The notes below the pieces were generated by a model that worked only from the letters and a program-made list of their open reading frames with translations, was not told where the DNA came from and made no database searches. Position numbers and translations under genes: made by a program. Source: Roseinatronobacter sp. S2 (lineage in GTDB: Bacteria; Pseudomonadota; Alphaproteobacteria; Rhodobacterales; Rhodobacteraceae). From it: 64,000 bases of DNA. The stretch spans positions 2,228,001-2,292,000 of the forward strand of contig NZ_CP121113.1 of the NCBI RefSeq assembly GCF_029581395.1, read 5' to 3'. Position 1 is the first letter of the stretch, and every line of letters begins with the position of its first letter. Below are positions 48,493 to 57,413 of this stretch, one piece after another.

Positions 48493-49671
48493 TCAATCCA
48501 TACGGTCCCTGGCGAACGCATAAATCACGCAGCCCACCAGCAAAAACAGCCCGAAAAACAGAAATACCGCCCCATAGGGGGCCTCGGACGGCGTGGCGGG
48601 GGCTGCGGAATGCACCCGCCCGCTGATCATTTGCAACACGCCAACCCCGCCGATGGCAAACAGGTTCAGCAACGTCACCCCCCGCCCCATCAGATGGGCC
48701 GGAAAAAAGCTGCGGCCATGCGCCATCATCATCGGGAATGACGCGCCAAACAGACCGATGGCCGCCAGCATCACCGCGCTGGCCCAGAACCCCGGCACCG
48801 GCACCAGCCACAAACCCAGCAGGCACAGCCCACCCAGGGTGTTGCCAGCCAGAATAACCCATTTGCGCGTGCCCAGCAGCCGGTCCAGCGGGCCATAGGC
48901 AAAATTGCCCACAATCATCGCGCAGGCCATCAGCAGCGTGATCTGCCCGACCTGTGTGGCACTTGCGCCGTAAACATCCGTAAAATACGGCCCCGCCCAC
49001 AGGCCGCGCAATCCGGCTGCGGGCGCATAATTCACCGCGAGTAGCGGCAGGATCATCCAAAGCGCCGGTATCTTCAGCAGATCCAGCAAACTGCCCCGCG
49101 CGCCTTCCGGGGCCGTGGCCGCAGGCGGGTCCTGTATCATATACCACAACAGAACCGCAATCAGCGCCGTGCCCGCCGCCAGCGCCAGCAGCGTTTCGCG
49201 CCAGCCAAATGCCTCTGCCGCCCAGGCCAGCGGCAACGCGCCCAGAATATTGCCCAGACTGCCGAAACCGATCACCGCGCCAGCCAGTGTCGCAAATATG
49301 GCGGGCGGATACATGCGCGCAAAAATGTAATATGAGGCCATCAGAACAGGCGCGCAGCCCACCCCCAGCAGCACCATCGCCAGATGCACATGCAGGGCAT
49401 TTTGCGCAAGACCAAAGACCAGCGCCCCCCCTGTGCCCCCGATGCCCAGAATAAGCGCTGTGCTGCGGCGTGGCCCGAAACTGTCCAGCGCCCAGCCAAC
49501 CGGCAACTGCGTCAGCGCAAACGCCATAAACCACAGCCCCGATGACAGCGCCAGATCATCCGCACTGACACCGATATCAGTTTGCAGCATGCCTGCCAGA
49601 ACCGCCAGAAACGAGCGGTAGAACTGACTGAGCAGATAGCCGATGACCAGAAACAAAAGGCCGATTTTCAT
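48493..49671 (-). CDS. MFS transporter
   Basis: A 392-residue twelve-helix MFS protein. It begins MKIGLLFLVIGYLLSQFYRSFLAVLAG and has FALTQLPVGWALDSFGPRRS (motif A) and the internal repeat GNFAYGPLDRLLGTRKWVILAGN. It resembles the nitrate/sialic-acid-like or anion:H+ branch of MFS only loosely. ATG 49671 is chosen because residues before it (to 49770) are not membrane-like. It has no obvious operon partner. Confidence 0.82.
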   Translation of the reverse strand: MKIGLLFLVIGYLLSQFYRSFLAVLAGMLQTDIGVSADDLALSSGLWFMAFALTQLPVGWALDSFGPRRSTALILGIGGTGGALVFGLAQNALHVHLAMVLLGVGCAPVLMASYYIFARMYPPAIFATLAGAVIGFGSLGNILGALPLAWAAEAFGWRETLLALAAGTALIAVLLWYMIQDPPAATAPEGARGSLLDLLKIPALWMILPLLAVNYAPAAGLRGLWAGPYFTDVYGASATQVGQITLLMACAMIVGNFAYGPLDRLLGTRKWVILAGNTLGGLCLLGLWLVPVPGFWASAVMLAAIGLFGASFPMMMAHGRSFFPAHLMGRGVTLLNLFAIGGVGVLQMISGRVHSAAPATPSEAPYGAVFLFFGLFLLVGCVIYAFARDRMD

Positions 49672-49823
49672 ACATGATGCCCGATTCTTGTGCGAAATGT
49701 GAACCTGCTTATTGAACCTGTGAAACATTTGCAATCCGGGAAGGGACCGCGCGCCGCACTTGGCTGGCATTAAGCTGTGCAGGCTATGGTCCGGGCACGT
49801 TCATGTCAGAAAGGTCTGTGCAG

Positions 49824-51107
49824 ATGCCCACACTCCCTGAAATTTCGGCCAGACTGGCCATGCCTTATATCCAACCTGCGCAGGCGCAAAAGCATGTCAC
49901 CCATAACGAAGCGCTGCGCCTTCTGGATGTGGTGGTACAACTGTCGCTTGTCAGCCGCGCGTTAAGTGTCCCGCCACTGATTGCGCAAAATGGCAGTTGC
50001 TATCTGGTGCCCGCCGGTGCGGGCGGCGACTGGGTTGGACAGGCAGGCCAGATTGCCCTGCGCGACGCGGATATGTGGGATTTCCTGACCCCGCGCGCAG
50101 GCTGGCTGGCCATGGTGCTGGATGAAGACCGCCTGTTGTTTTTTGACGGCACCCTATGGCGCGTGCCTGACATAATGCCCGATATTATTGACCGTCTGGG
50201 CATTCAGACCAGCGCCGATGCCACCAACCGGCTGGCGGTTGCGGGGGATGCAAGCCTGTTTACCCATGACGGCAGCGACCACCAGATGAAGATCAACAAG
50301 GCAGGGGGCGCGCAGACCGCAAGCGTGCTATTTCAGTCCGGTTGGTCGGGACGGGCGGAAATGGGGCTGGCAGGCAATGATGATTTCACCATCAAGACCA
50401 GCGCAGATGGCACCACATGGCTTGACGCGCTGCGCCTTGATGCGGGCAGCGGTTTGGCCACGGGGTTGGCCGTGACGCAAGATGCGCAGGACAGCACTGT
50501 GGGGCGGCTTTTGAAAGTGGGCGACAGCGCGGGGCTGCTTGCGGCCTCGCCCTTGTTGCGCGTGCCTGCGGGCGGCAGTGCCAATGCGCTGGCGCTGACC
50601 AGCGGCGCGGGCTTCACCGGCCCCCTGCCCGACGGGCTGGAACTGCGGTTTCGCGCGGGGGCCAGCAATACGGGCGCGGCAACATTGACGCTGGATTCAG
50701 CCGCGGCGCTGCCATGCAGGACGGTGACCGGCGCGGTTTTGCCTGCGGGATATATCCGCACAGACACTGACACGGTTGCACGCCACGAAAACGGACTTTG
50801 GGTGCTGTCCCGAATGCATGAGTCCGGCATGCACGCACAGGGCCGGTTTGAACGGTTGGAGAACGGCATTCTGCGCGTCTGGGCCTTGCGCAGCACCCAA
50901 AGCGACAGCGCGCCTACAGTTTGGGAATTTCCCGCAAGTTTCGCCGTGCTGGACCATGTCAGCGCCACCGCGCAAGGGGCAAGCTTTCATGCAGCAACCA
51001 TCAGTTCGGCCACAGTATCGCAGTGCAATTTTGATGCATGGACCAACGCAGGCACGCGCGCCGACAATGTGGATGTCGCGCTAAGCGCGACGGGCACATG
51101 GTATTAA
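49824..51107 (+). CDS. DUF2793-domain protein
   Basis: About 427 residues. The N-terminal half is a DUF2793 domain: LAMPYIQPAQAQKHVTHNEALRLLDVVVQLSLVSRAL...GDWVGQAGQIALRDADMWDFLTPRAGWLAMVLDEDRLLFFDGTLW. This domain occurs in Rhodobacterales in phage- or gene-transfer-agent-type tail-fibre proteins and in surface proteins. The C-terminal half is rich in Ala, Gly and Thr and looks like a beta-rich fibre. ATG 49824 has AAAGG upstream; ATG 49803 is possible. No phage genes adjoin it. Confidence 0.8.
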   Translation: MPTLPEISARLAMPYIQPAQAQKHVTHNEALRLLDVVVQLSLVSRALSVPPLIAQNGSCYLVPAGAGGDWVGQAGQIALRDADMWDFLTPRAGWLAMVLDEDRLLFFDGTLWRVPDIMPDIIDRLGIQTSADATNRLAVAGDASLFTHDGSDHQMKINKAGGAQTASVLFQSGWSGRAEMGLAGNDDFTIKTSADGTTWLDALRLDAGSGLATGLAVTQDAQDSTVGRLLKVGDSAGLLAASPLLRVPAGGSANALALTSGAGFTGPLPDGLELRFRAGASNTGAATLTLDSAAALPCRTVTGAVLPAGYIRTDTDTVARHENGLWVLSRMHESGMHAQGRFERLENGILRVWALRSTQSDSAPTVWEFPASFAVLDHVSATAQGASFHAATISSATVSQCNFDAWTNAGTRADNVDVALSATGTWY

Positions 51108-51156
51108 GGCGCTGATGCGCACCTGAAAACACTGCCGGCCGGTTCCGCAACACGGG

Positions 51157-51942
51157 TCATACCCCGGAGTTGGGCCGCGCAAGATCATCCGAGAGTGCGG
51201 CCATAAACCCATGCAGGCTGCGGTTGCTTGGGGGCGCGGTAAATGCTGCCTCGGCCTGTTGCAGAACCGGCACATGGCACAGGGACACAAAATGCGCCTG
51301 CGCCAGAAACAACGCCCCGCTGCGATGCAACTGCGCGACGGTGACACGCCCAAGTCCGGCCAATGCCGCGCGGTCAATGCCATGAAAGCCCGCAAGCGGC
51401 GTGCCTTGCGCAAAGGGCACCAGCACCCCCGCCTGCACCAGATCCTGCGCGGCGCCGCGCGTGCGGTGTTCGGCCTGCGCATGCGCGCGCAGCATGTCGC
51501 GCAACCGGCCAAGTGGCGGCACTAATGCGCCATTGTCATCAAATATGCGCAGACCATGGGCCAGACCGTCGCGCGCCACCAGATCGCTGGCTTCGTCCAC
51601 CAGCATGGGCGCGTCACCGTCGCCCCCCCACCCATTGGGCGCGAATGGATAGGCGCGCAGCAGGTCGGGCACATAGCTGCCCCGCCAGACCCCGCGAGAT
51701 GCCACAAAGGCCGACTTGCCCCTGCGCGCCAGCCGCAACACCGCCACCGGCATGCCGTCGGGCATAAACACTACCGGCATGTTGGCCGCCGCCCCTTCGC
51801 CTTCGTCAAGGGTGACGGGCACATGCCGATATGCCTGCGCGAAACCAAAGCTTTCGGCACGGCACCAACGCCATGTGCCGTGGCGCGTGTGTGACAGCGG
51901 AACCCAGGTTCCAGCGGCAATCTGTGGGCATGACATGTTCAT
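51157..51942 (-). CDS. SapC-family protein
   Basis: A 261-residue protein matching the SapC (S-layer-associated) family: WVPLSHTRHGTWRWCRAESFGFAQAYRHVPVT, ANMPVVFMP, GVWRGSYVPDLLRAYPFAP, and MLVDEASDLV. No signal peptide is seen. SapC-like proteins are found beside sugar- and surface-related genes in many proteobacteria and their action is unknown. It is flanked by the DUF2793 gene (convergent, 49 bp apart) and the RTX/dockerin gene (divergent). Confidence 0.8.
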   Translation of the reverse strand: MNMSCPQIAAGTWVPLSHTRHGTWRWCRAESFGFAQAYRHVPVTLDEGEGAAANMPVVFMPDGMPVAVLRLARRGKSAFVASRGVWRGSYVPDLLRAYPFAPNGWGGDGDAPMLVDEASDLVARDGLAHGLRIFDDNGALVPPLGRLRDMLRAHAQAEHRTRGAAQDLVQAGVLVPFAQGTPLAGFHGIDRAALAGLGRVTVAQLHRSGALFLAQAHFVSLCHVPVLQQAEAAFTAPPSNRSLHGFMAALSDDLARPNSGV

Positions 51943-52116
51943 TGCGCCCCCATGCTAGATGCTGAAGCTGAACAAACCCTGAACCCGTATTTCCGGCGCG
52001 CCCTTGTTAAACATTGGTAAAAATCCAACTCAAAAGCCGCTTTTCCGCCCTGTTTGAAACCGTATCGCGGCCTTGCAGCCCGTGCAGTCTGGGCGCGGGT
52101 GAATATTGGGTGGTCC

Positions 52117-54120
52117 ATGTGGCTTCGGGTGCAAGGGCGCAATGCGACGGGTCAAGCCGCGCTTGATATCGGCATTGATGCCATAGAAATCGTGCAGACA
52201 TCGCAAGGTGTCTTTGCCATTACCAGTTCGCGCGCTTTTGGCGGGTTGGTCAGCTATGCACTGGGTCCGGACGGGCTGGCGCTGCAAGATACGGTGCTGT
52301 TTCATTCGGGCATCAACCGGACTGCCGCGCCTGCGATTGTCATCAACCAACTGGACGGGTTCCTGCAGGCCGGTGTTGTGGTCAGCAACACCCATCTGAT
52401 CGGCTACCGTATTTTTGAAGACGGCAGTTTCGGCAACCGCCGCTGGACGGAAATCGAACAGGTGCAGGCCATGTTTTCCGACCCTGTGGCGCAGACGGCC
52501 CTTGCGGAACTGGGCGACGGGCAAATCGTGCCCGCCACGGGCGAGGCGGGCTGGCAGACCGGCACATTGACCTATGGTGTGCATGACGGCGGCGTTCTGG
52601 CGCTGGGGCGCTATGAACCTGTGCTTTACAGCTATACATCCACATCATGGGGCGGTCTGGTGCCCGCAGTGGAATTCGGGCCGGAAGACGGGCTTTGGAT
52701 ACATGCCCCCACCGCGATGGAGGTGTTTTCTGCCTATGGCCAGACATGGGCGGTCATCTCGGCTTCAGGCACGCATTCGCTGACCGTTCTGCAAGTCGGC
52801 CCCGATGGCGGGCTTATGGTCACAGATCACATCATGGACACGGGCAACACGCGCTTTGCGAATGTGCAGGCGGTCAGTTACGCCCATGTCGGCGACCGCG
52901 TCCTGGTTGTTGCAGGCGGCAGTGATTTCGGCATCACGCTGTTTACCTTGCTGCCCGATGGCAGGCTGGTGTGGATGCAATCGCTGGAAGACACCCCCCT
53001 GACCGGACTGGACAGCATTTCGGCGCTGCAATCGGTTGTCATTGGCGATCAGTTGCTGGTCCTTGCGGGCAGCGCCAAGGATGCGGGCATCACCAGTTTC
53101 AACCTGCCGCTGTCGCAACTGGGGGCCGTGATCACGGCAACAGACGGCCAGCCCGACACGGTATTGGGCACGGCGCAGGATGATATCGTGATTGCCGCCA
53201 ATTCAGGCGATCACCTGCAAGGCGGCGCGGGGCATGACATTCTTGTAGCTGGTCCCGGCGTGACAATCATGACAGGGGGCGCGGGCGTCGACACATTCGT
53301 TATGCACCCGTCACAGACCCTTGCGCAGATCACGGATTTTGAACGCGGGGTTGACCGGCTGGACCTGTCGGGCTGGCCCATGCTGCGCGACCCTGCACAG
53401 CTGGGCTTCACGCAAAGCGCGACGGGGGCAGTGCTGGAATACCGCGGCGCGCAGGTGCAGATCACTGCCAGCAACGGGCAGCCGCTGGGGCTGTGGGACA
53501 TATTCGCGAACGGGCGTTTTGCGACACCGGACAGAATGCTGACACTGGAACATATGTCGGGGCTGGCCGATGGAATATCCGACCCGCCTGCACCGCCGCC
53601 CGCGTTCAATGTCACAACACGCAGTGGTGCGGGGCTTGGCGGGGTGCGCCTGTTGGTGCGCGATGCCGACACAAACGCCCTTCTGGACGAGGTGCAGACA
53701 GATGAAACCGGCAGCTTCAGCCTGCCCGCGCCCGCAGGTCCGGCCCTGTTGCAGGTGGACCAGCTCCTGCCGCCGCAAAACGGGGCCGTCACCAGTGCGG
53801 ATGTCACGGATATTTTGCGCATGGCCATCGGGCAGGAACCTAGTTTTGCAAACGGGGCCGCGCTGACAATGGGCGATCTTGTCGCCGCCGATGTCAATGG
53901 CGATGGCAGGGTTTCCTTTCGGGATGCATTGGAAGCGCTGAAAATATCCATGGGCCTGCGCCTGCAGCCGGATGCAATTTTCCTGCCGCAGGACTATGCC
54001 AACGCGCCCGCCGACAGCACGGCCCCCCTGCCCCAGTCCCAGCCCGATTTGCCCTATGGCACCGGGCTGGTCGCTATCTGGCGCGGGGATATGGATGACA
54101 GTGCGCTTTGGGCGTTGTAG
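52117..54120 (+). CDS. RTX Ca-binding protein with dockerin-type domain
   Basis: About 667 residues. The first ~350 look like a repeated beta-propeller (VLVVAGGSDFGITLFTLLPDGRLVW; VVIGDQLLVLAGSAKDAGITSFNL). RTX-type nonapeptides follow at about 368-390 (LQGGAGHDI, TGGAGVDTF). A carboxypeptidase-regulatory-like beta domain occupies about 496-548 and a dockerin I-type domain with two Ca loops 556-614 (TSADVTDILRMAIG; ADVNGDGRVSFRDALEALKIS). There is no Sec signal, consistent with type I export, but no exporter genes are near. ATG 52117 is one of several starts. Probably secreted or surface-bound. Confidence 0.8.
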   Translation: MWLRVQGRNATGQAALDIGIDAIEIVQTSQGVFAITSSRAFGGLVSYALGPDGLALQDTVLFHSGINRTAAPAIVINQLDGFLQAGVVVSNTHLIGYRIFEDGSFGNRRWTEIEQVQAMFSDPVAQTALAELGDGQIVPATGEAGWQTGTLTYGVHDGGVLALGRYEPVLYSYTSTSWGGLVPAVEFGPEDGLWIHAPTAMEVFSAYGQTWAVISASGTHSLTVLQVGPDGGLMVTDHIMDTGNTRFANVQAVSYAHVGDRVLVVAGGSDFGITLFTLLPDGRLVWMQSLEDTPLTGLDSISALQSVVIGDQLLVLAGSAKDAGITSFNLPLSQLGAVITATDGQPDTVLGTAQDDIVIAANSGDHLQGGAGHDILVAGPGVTIMTGGAGVDTFVMHPSQTLAQITDFERGVDRLDLSGWPMLRDPAQLGFTQSATGAVLEYRGAQVQITASNGQPLGLWDIFANGRFATPDRMLTLEHMSGLADGISDPPAPPPAFNVTTRSGAGLGGVRLLVRDADTNALLDEVQTDETGSFSLPAPAGPALLQVDQLLPPQNGAVTSADVTDILRMAIGQEPSFANGAALTMGDLVAADVNGDGRVSFRDALEALKISMGLRLQPDAIFLPQDYANAPADSTAPLPQSQPDLPYGTGLVAIWRGDMDDSALWAL

Positions 54121-54162
54121 CGGCCACTGCCACAATGCCCGTCAAGTTCACGGCGTTCCGCC

Positions 54163-54236
54163 ACATGCTCTAACTTATTGACTTCGCATGTTCGAGAAGC
54201 TCAAAACCGGTTCCCACTTTTGAGCAACATGCTCTA
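54163..54236 (-). repeat. RIME-like palindromic repeat, copy 2
   Basis: Inverted relative to the copy at 26762. It matches it over TTAGAGCATGTTGCTCAAAAG through GAACATGCGAA(G/A)TCAATAAGTTA, then diverges. Its edge contains the TAG stop codon of the DUF305 gene. The remaining 40 bases to the RTX gene show a weak hairpin. Confidence 0.75.
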
Positions 54237-54659
54237 ATAGCCGCGCCGCGCCAGCCAGTCGCGCATCCAGTCGATTTCTTCTTTTTGCGCTGCAATGATT
54301 TCGCGTGCCAGTTCGGCAACTTCGGGATCATCACCATATTGCAACACGATTTCGGCCATCACAACTGCACCTTCGTGATGCGGGATCATGCCAAGGATGA
54401 AATCCGCATCGGCATCGCCGGTGAATTCGATATCCATGTCTTCATGCATGGCCGCATTGGCCGCGATATAGGCCAGCGTTGCATCGCTTGCGCCATCAGG
54501 CGCAGGTGCCATGTCATGCCCTGCATGTGCATCATGCCCGCCATGGCCACCATGATCACCGTGCGACATATGAGAGGATGCAAACCCAATCCCCGTAACC
54601 AATGCCCCACCTGCCGCAAAGGCAAGAACCCCGGTCAGAATTTGTGCTTTCAGTGTCAT
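54234..54659 (-). CDS. DUF305 protein, His-rich, exported
   Basis: A 141-residue protein with a signal/anchor helix (QILTGVLAFAAGGALVTGIGFAS). A His-rich stretch follows (SHMSHGDHGGHGGHDAHAGHDM), then the DUF305 domain with GMIPHHEGAVVMAE, FTGDADADFILGMI and AREIIAAQKEEIDWM. DUF305 proteins are ferritin-like helical bundles often linked to copper or other metal handling; the His stretch suggests metal binding here, which is inference. ATG 54659 has an AGGGGA site. Its stop codon lies in a RIME-like repeat. Confidence 0.88.
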   Translation of the reverse strand: MTLKAQILTGVLAFAAGGALVTGIGFASSHMSHGDHGGHGGHDAHAGHDMAPAPDGASDATLAYIAANAAMHEDMDIEFTGDADADFILGMIPHHEGAVVMAEIVLQYGDDPEVAELAREIIAAQKEEIDWMRDWLARRGY

Positions 54660-54737
54660 GGTATCCCCTGTTTTCCAATATTGGATACGCATAGCACCCT
54701 CCAGCAGATGGAAGGGAAAACACATCTGCGTGAAGGG

Positions 54738-55841
54738 TCAGTCGCAGGCTTTCAATGCCTCTGGCAGGACGCGTGCGAAAACCTGCAATTCCGCCGGGGG
54801 CGCGGCACTGACACGGATACACCTGTCCATCGGCGCAACAGTTGGCATGCGCACAAACACATCACGCGCCATCAATTCACGCAGCAGCGCGCGGGCGAAA
54901 TCACCGTCGCGCCCGCAATCCATGGTCACGAAATTCGTGGCCGACGGCAGTGCATGCAACCCGTTATCGGCGGCAATCCGGCCCAGTTCTGCGCGCGCGG
55001 CGTCAAGCTGTGTCTGGACTTGCGCAAGCCATGCCTGATCTTGCAGCGCCGCCAGCGCGCCCGCCTGCGCAATGCGCCCCATGCCGAAATGATTGCGGAT
55101 ACGGTCGAACATGGCAATCAGCGGGGCCGCGCCAATCGCATAGCCCACCCGCAAGCCCGCCATGCCATACAGCTTGGAAAATGTGCGCATGCGGATGACA
55201 CGCATATCATCGGGGTCCAGCGCGGGGGCGGTCCCGTCAGGGGCGGCATCGACATAGGCTTCGTCCAGCACCAGCAGCGTGCCATCCGGCACAGCGTCAA
55301 TCATGCGCTGGACAATGCGCGCGGAATGCCAGCTGCCCATCGGGTTGTCGGGGTTGCAGAAATACAAAAGCTTCGCGCCGACGTCTTCTGCACGGGTCAG
55401 CAGGGCGGCGGGGTCCTGATAATCATCGCGGTAAGGCACCTTGTGCAGCACGCCCCCGAACCCCGCCACATGGTAGTTAAATGTCGGATAGGCCCCGTCG
55501 GATGTGACAACCGGATCACCCTTGTCCACCATGATGCGCACCAGCAACCCCAACAGCCCGTCGATCCCTTCGCCGATGATAATGTTTTCAGCCCCGACGC
55601 CGTGATGCGCGGCCAGCGCGTGGCGCAGGTCATGACATTCGCTGTCGCCATACATCCATACATCGGCGGCTGCGGCCTGCATCGCGGCCACAGCATGGGG
55701 CGACGGGCCAAAGCCGCTTTCATTGGCGCCCAGCCGCGCCACAAAGGGGCGTCCGGCGGCGCGCATATGGGCCTCTGGTCCGACAAAGGGGACAGTGGCG
55801 GGAAGCGATTTCAGCAGATCGGTATAGCGTGGTTCATCCAT
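54738..55841 (-). CDS. PLP-dependent aminotransferase, class I/II (HisC-like)
   Basis: A 367-residue fold-type I aminotransferase. The PLP Lys is in RTFSKLYGMAGLRVGYAIG; other motifs are NESGFGPSP, SDGAYPTFNYHV, LLYFCNPDNPMGSWHS and LVLDEAYVD. It is close to histidinol-phosphate aminotransferases, but no his gene is near. Substrate (histidinol phosphate or an aromatic amino acid) not decided. ATG 55841 is chosen as the family start; the frame extends to 55877. Confidence 0.9.
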   Translation of the reverse strand: MDEPRYTDLLKSLPATVPFVGPEAHMRAAGRPFVARLGANESGFGPSPHAVAAMQAAAADVWMYGDSECHDLRHALAAHHGVGAENIIIGEGIDGLLGLLVRIMVDKGDPVVTSDGAYPTFNYHVAGFGGVLHKVPYRDDYQDPAALLTRAEDVGAKLLYFCNPDNPMGSWHSARIVQRMIDAVPDGTLLVLDEAYVDAAPDGTAPALDPDDMRVIRMRTFSKLYGMAGLRVGYAIGAAPLIAMFDRIRNHFGMGRIAQAGALAALQDQAWLAQVQTQLDAARAELGRIAADNGLHALPSATNFVTMDCGRDGDFARALLRELMARDVFVRMPTVAPMDRCIRVSAAPPAELQVFARVLPEALKACD

Positions 55842-55886
55842 ATGCCTAGGGATAGGCGAGCGATTGCGCGGCGGCAAGGGGCAAGA

Positions 55887-57413
55887 TCAGATGATCTGGC
55901 CATCCTGCATGCGCTGCAAGAACGCGCCTGCATCTTGCAGAACCTGTTGGCAATGCGCATCATCCATGCGGTCCCATGTGCGATACATCTGCGCCATGCG
56001 CGGGTTCTTGGCGAAGCGGTCGCGGTGGCGGTCCAGAAAATGCCAATACAGCAGATTGAACGGACAGGCCTGCGCGCCGGTTTTGTCCTTAACGTTATAA
56101 TGGCATGATTTGCAGTAATCCGACATTCTGTCGATATATGCGCCCGAACTGACATAGGGTTTGGACCCCACCACGCCACCGTCGGCAAATTGCGACATGC
56201 CAAGGGTATTGGGGGCCTCGACCCATTCATAGGCATCGGCATAGACGGCCAGATACCATTCATGCACCTGCGCGGGGTCCACACCCGCCAGCAGCGCAAA
56301 ATTGCCTGTCACCATAAGCCGCTGTATATGATGGGCATAGGCCAGATCGCGCGTTTGCCCCACCGCATGGGACAGGCAGTTCATCCGCGTAGGCCCGCCC
56401 CAATAGAGCGGGGGCAGATCGCGGGTATGGTCCAGCGCGTTGCGCTGAGTATACTCCGGCCCTTCCAGAAAATAGATGCCGCGCACGAATTCCCGCCAGC
56501 CGATGATCTGGCGAATGAACCCTTCGACCGAATTCAGGGGGGCATGGCCGCGCGTATACGCCGCTTCGGCGCGCTGGCAAACTTCCAGCGGGAGTAAAAG
56601 CCCCGCATTCAGGTAAAGCCCGATCACGGCGTGATACAGATACGGATCATCCGACAGCATCGCATCCTGATAGGTGCCGAAATCCGGCAAGGCGTGGGTG
56701 ATGAAATGATCAAGCGCCCGCAACGCCCCTGCCCTGTCAGTGTGAAAATGAAAGGGGCGCAACTGCCCGAAATTATCCGCGAAACGCGCGGCCACAAGGT
56801 CCAGAACTTCGTCCACCACCGGATCGGGCGGGGCAACGGGCGGGGCCTGGCGGAACAGATCGCCCTTGGCGGGTTTGCGGTTGTCGTGGTCGAAATTCCA
56901 CTTGCCCCCTTCGGGCTGGTCACCATCCATCAACAGGCCCGTTTTGCGGCGCATTTCACGGTAGAAATATTCCATACGCAGGGATTTGCACCCCTGCGCC
57001 CAGTCAGCAAAGTCGTCGTTGCTGCACAAAAAACGGCTGTCGGGCAGCAAGGTCACATGCAGCGGCATGTCCTGCAACGCCTGTATCAACCGCCATTCCC
57101 CCGGCTGGGTGGCCAACACCTGATCTGCGCCAAATTCCTGCGCGCACCGCAATAGTTCGGCTGGGATAGACCCTGCGTTGTCCCCGTCATCCAGCCGCGT
57201 ATAGGTGACGTTCCAGCCATCTTCGCGCAAGGATTGGGCAAATTTGCGCATGGCCGCAAAGATAAAGGCGATTTTCTTGGGGTGATGGGGGACATAGCCC
57301 GCCTCCGTGCCCACTTCGGCCATGACGACCACATCATGCGCCTTGTCGGCCTGCGACAGCGCCGAAAGCGTGCCCGACAACTGGTCGCCCAGCACCAGAA
57401 CCAGTTTCACCAT
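55887..57413 (-). CDS. Prokaryotic (6-4)-type photolyase/cryptochrome with Fe-S cluster
   Basis: A 508-residue protein of the FeS-BCP/CryPro class, related to PhrB of Agrobacterium. It lacks classical photolyase N-terminal features but starts KLVLVLGDQLS and has the family's FAD-binding half (EGFIRQIIGWREFVRGIYF, YWGGPTRMNCLSHAVGQT, GNFALLAGVDPAQVHEWYL). The cluster ligands are seen as Cys in LLPLEVCQRAEAAY and in CKSCHYNVKDKTGAQACPF. It would repair UV (6-4) lesions or sense light. The start overlaps the end of an SDR gene by 7 bp. Confidence 0.93.
   Translation of the reverse strand: MVKLVLVLGDQLSGTLSALSQADKAHDVVVMAEVGTEAGYVPHHPKKIAFIFAAMRKFAQSLREDGWNVTYTRLDDGDNAGSIPAELLRCAQEFGADQVLATQPGEWRLIQALQDMPLHVTLLPDSRFLCSNDDFADWAQGCKSLRMEYFYREMRRKTGLLMDGDQPEGGKWNFDHDNRKPAKGDLFRQAPPVAPPDPVVDEVLDLVAARFADNFGQLRPFHFHTDRAGALRALDHFITHALPDFGTYQDAMLSDDPYLYHAVIGLYLNAGLLLPLEVCQRAEAAYTRGHAPLNSVEGFIRQIIGWREFVRGIYFLEGPEYTQRNALDHTRDLPPLYWGGPTRMNCLSHAVGQTRDLAYAHHIQRLMVTGNFALLAGVDPAQVHEWYLAVYADAYEWVEAPNTLGMSQFADGGVVGSKPYVSSGAYIDRMSDYCKSCHYNVKDKTGAQACPFNLLYWHFLDRHRDRFAKNPRMAQMYRTWDRMDDAHCQQVLQDAGAFLQRMQDGQII

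Noticed and set aside
54285..56108. 607-codon plus-strand frame
   Set aside because: Antisense to the DUF305 and aminotransferase genes, whose motifs are clear; long antisense frames are common in high-GC DNA.
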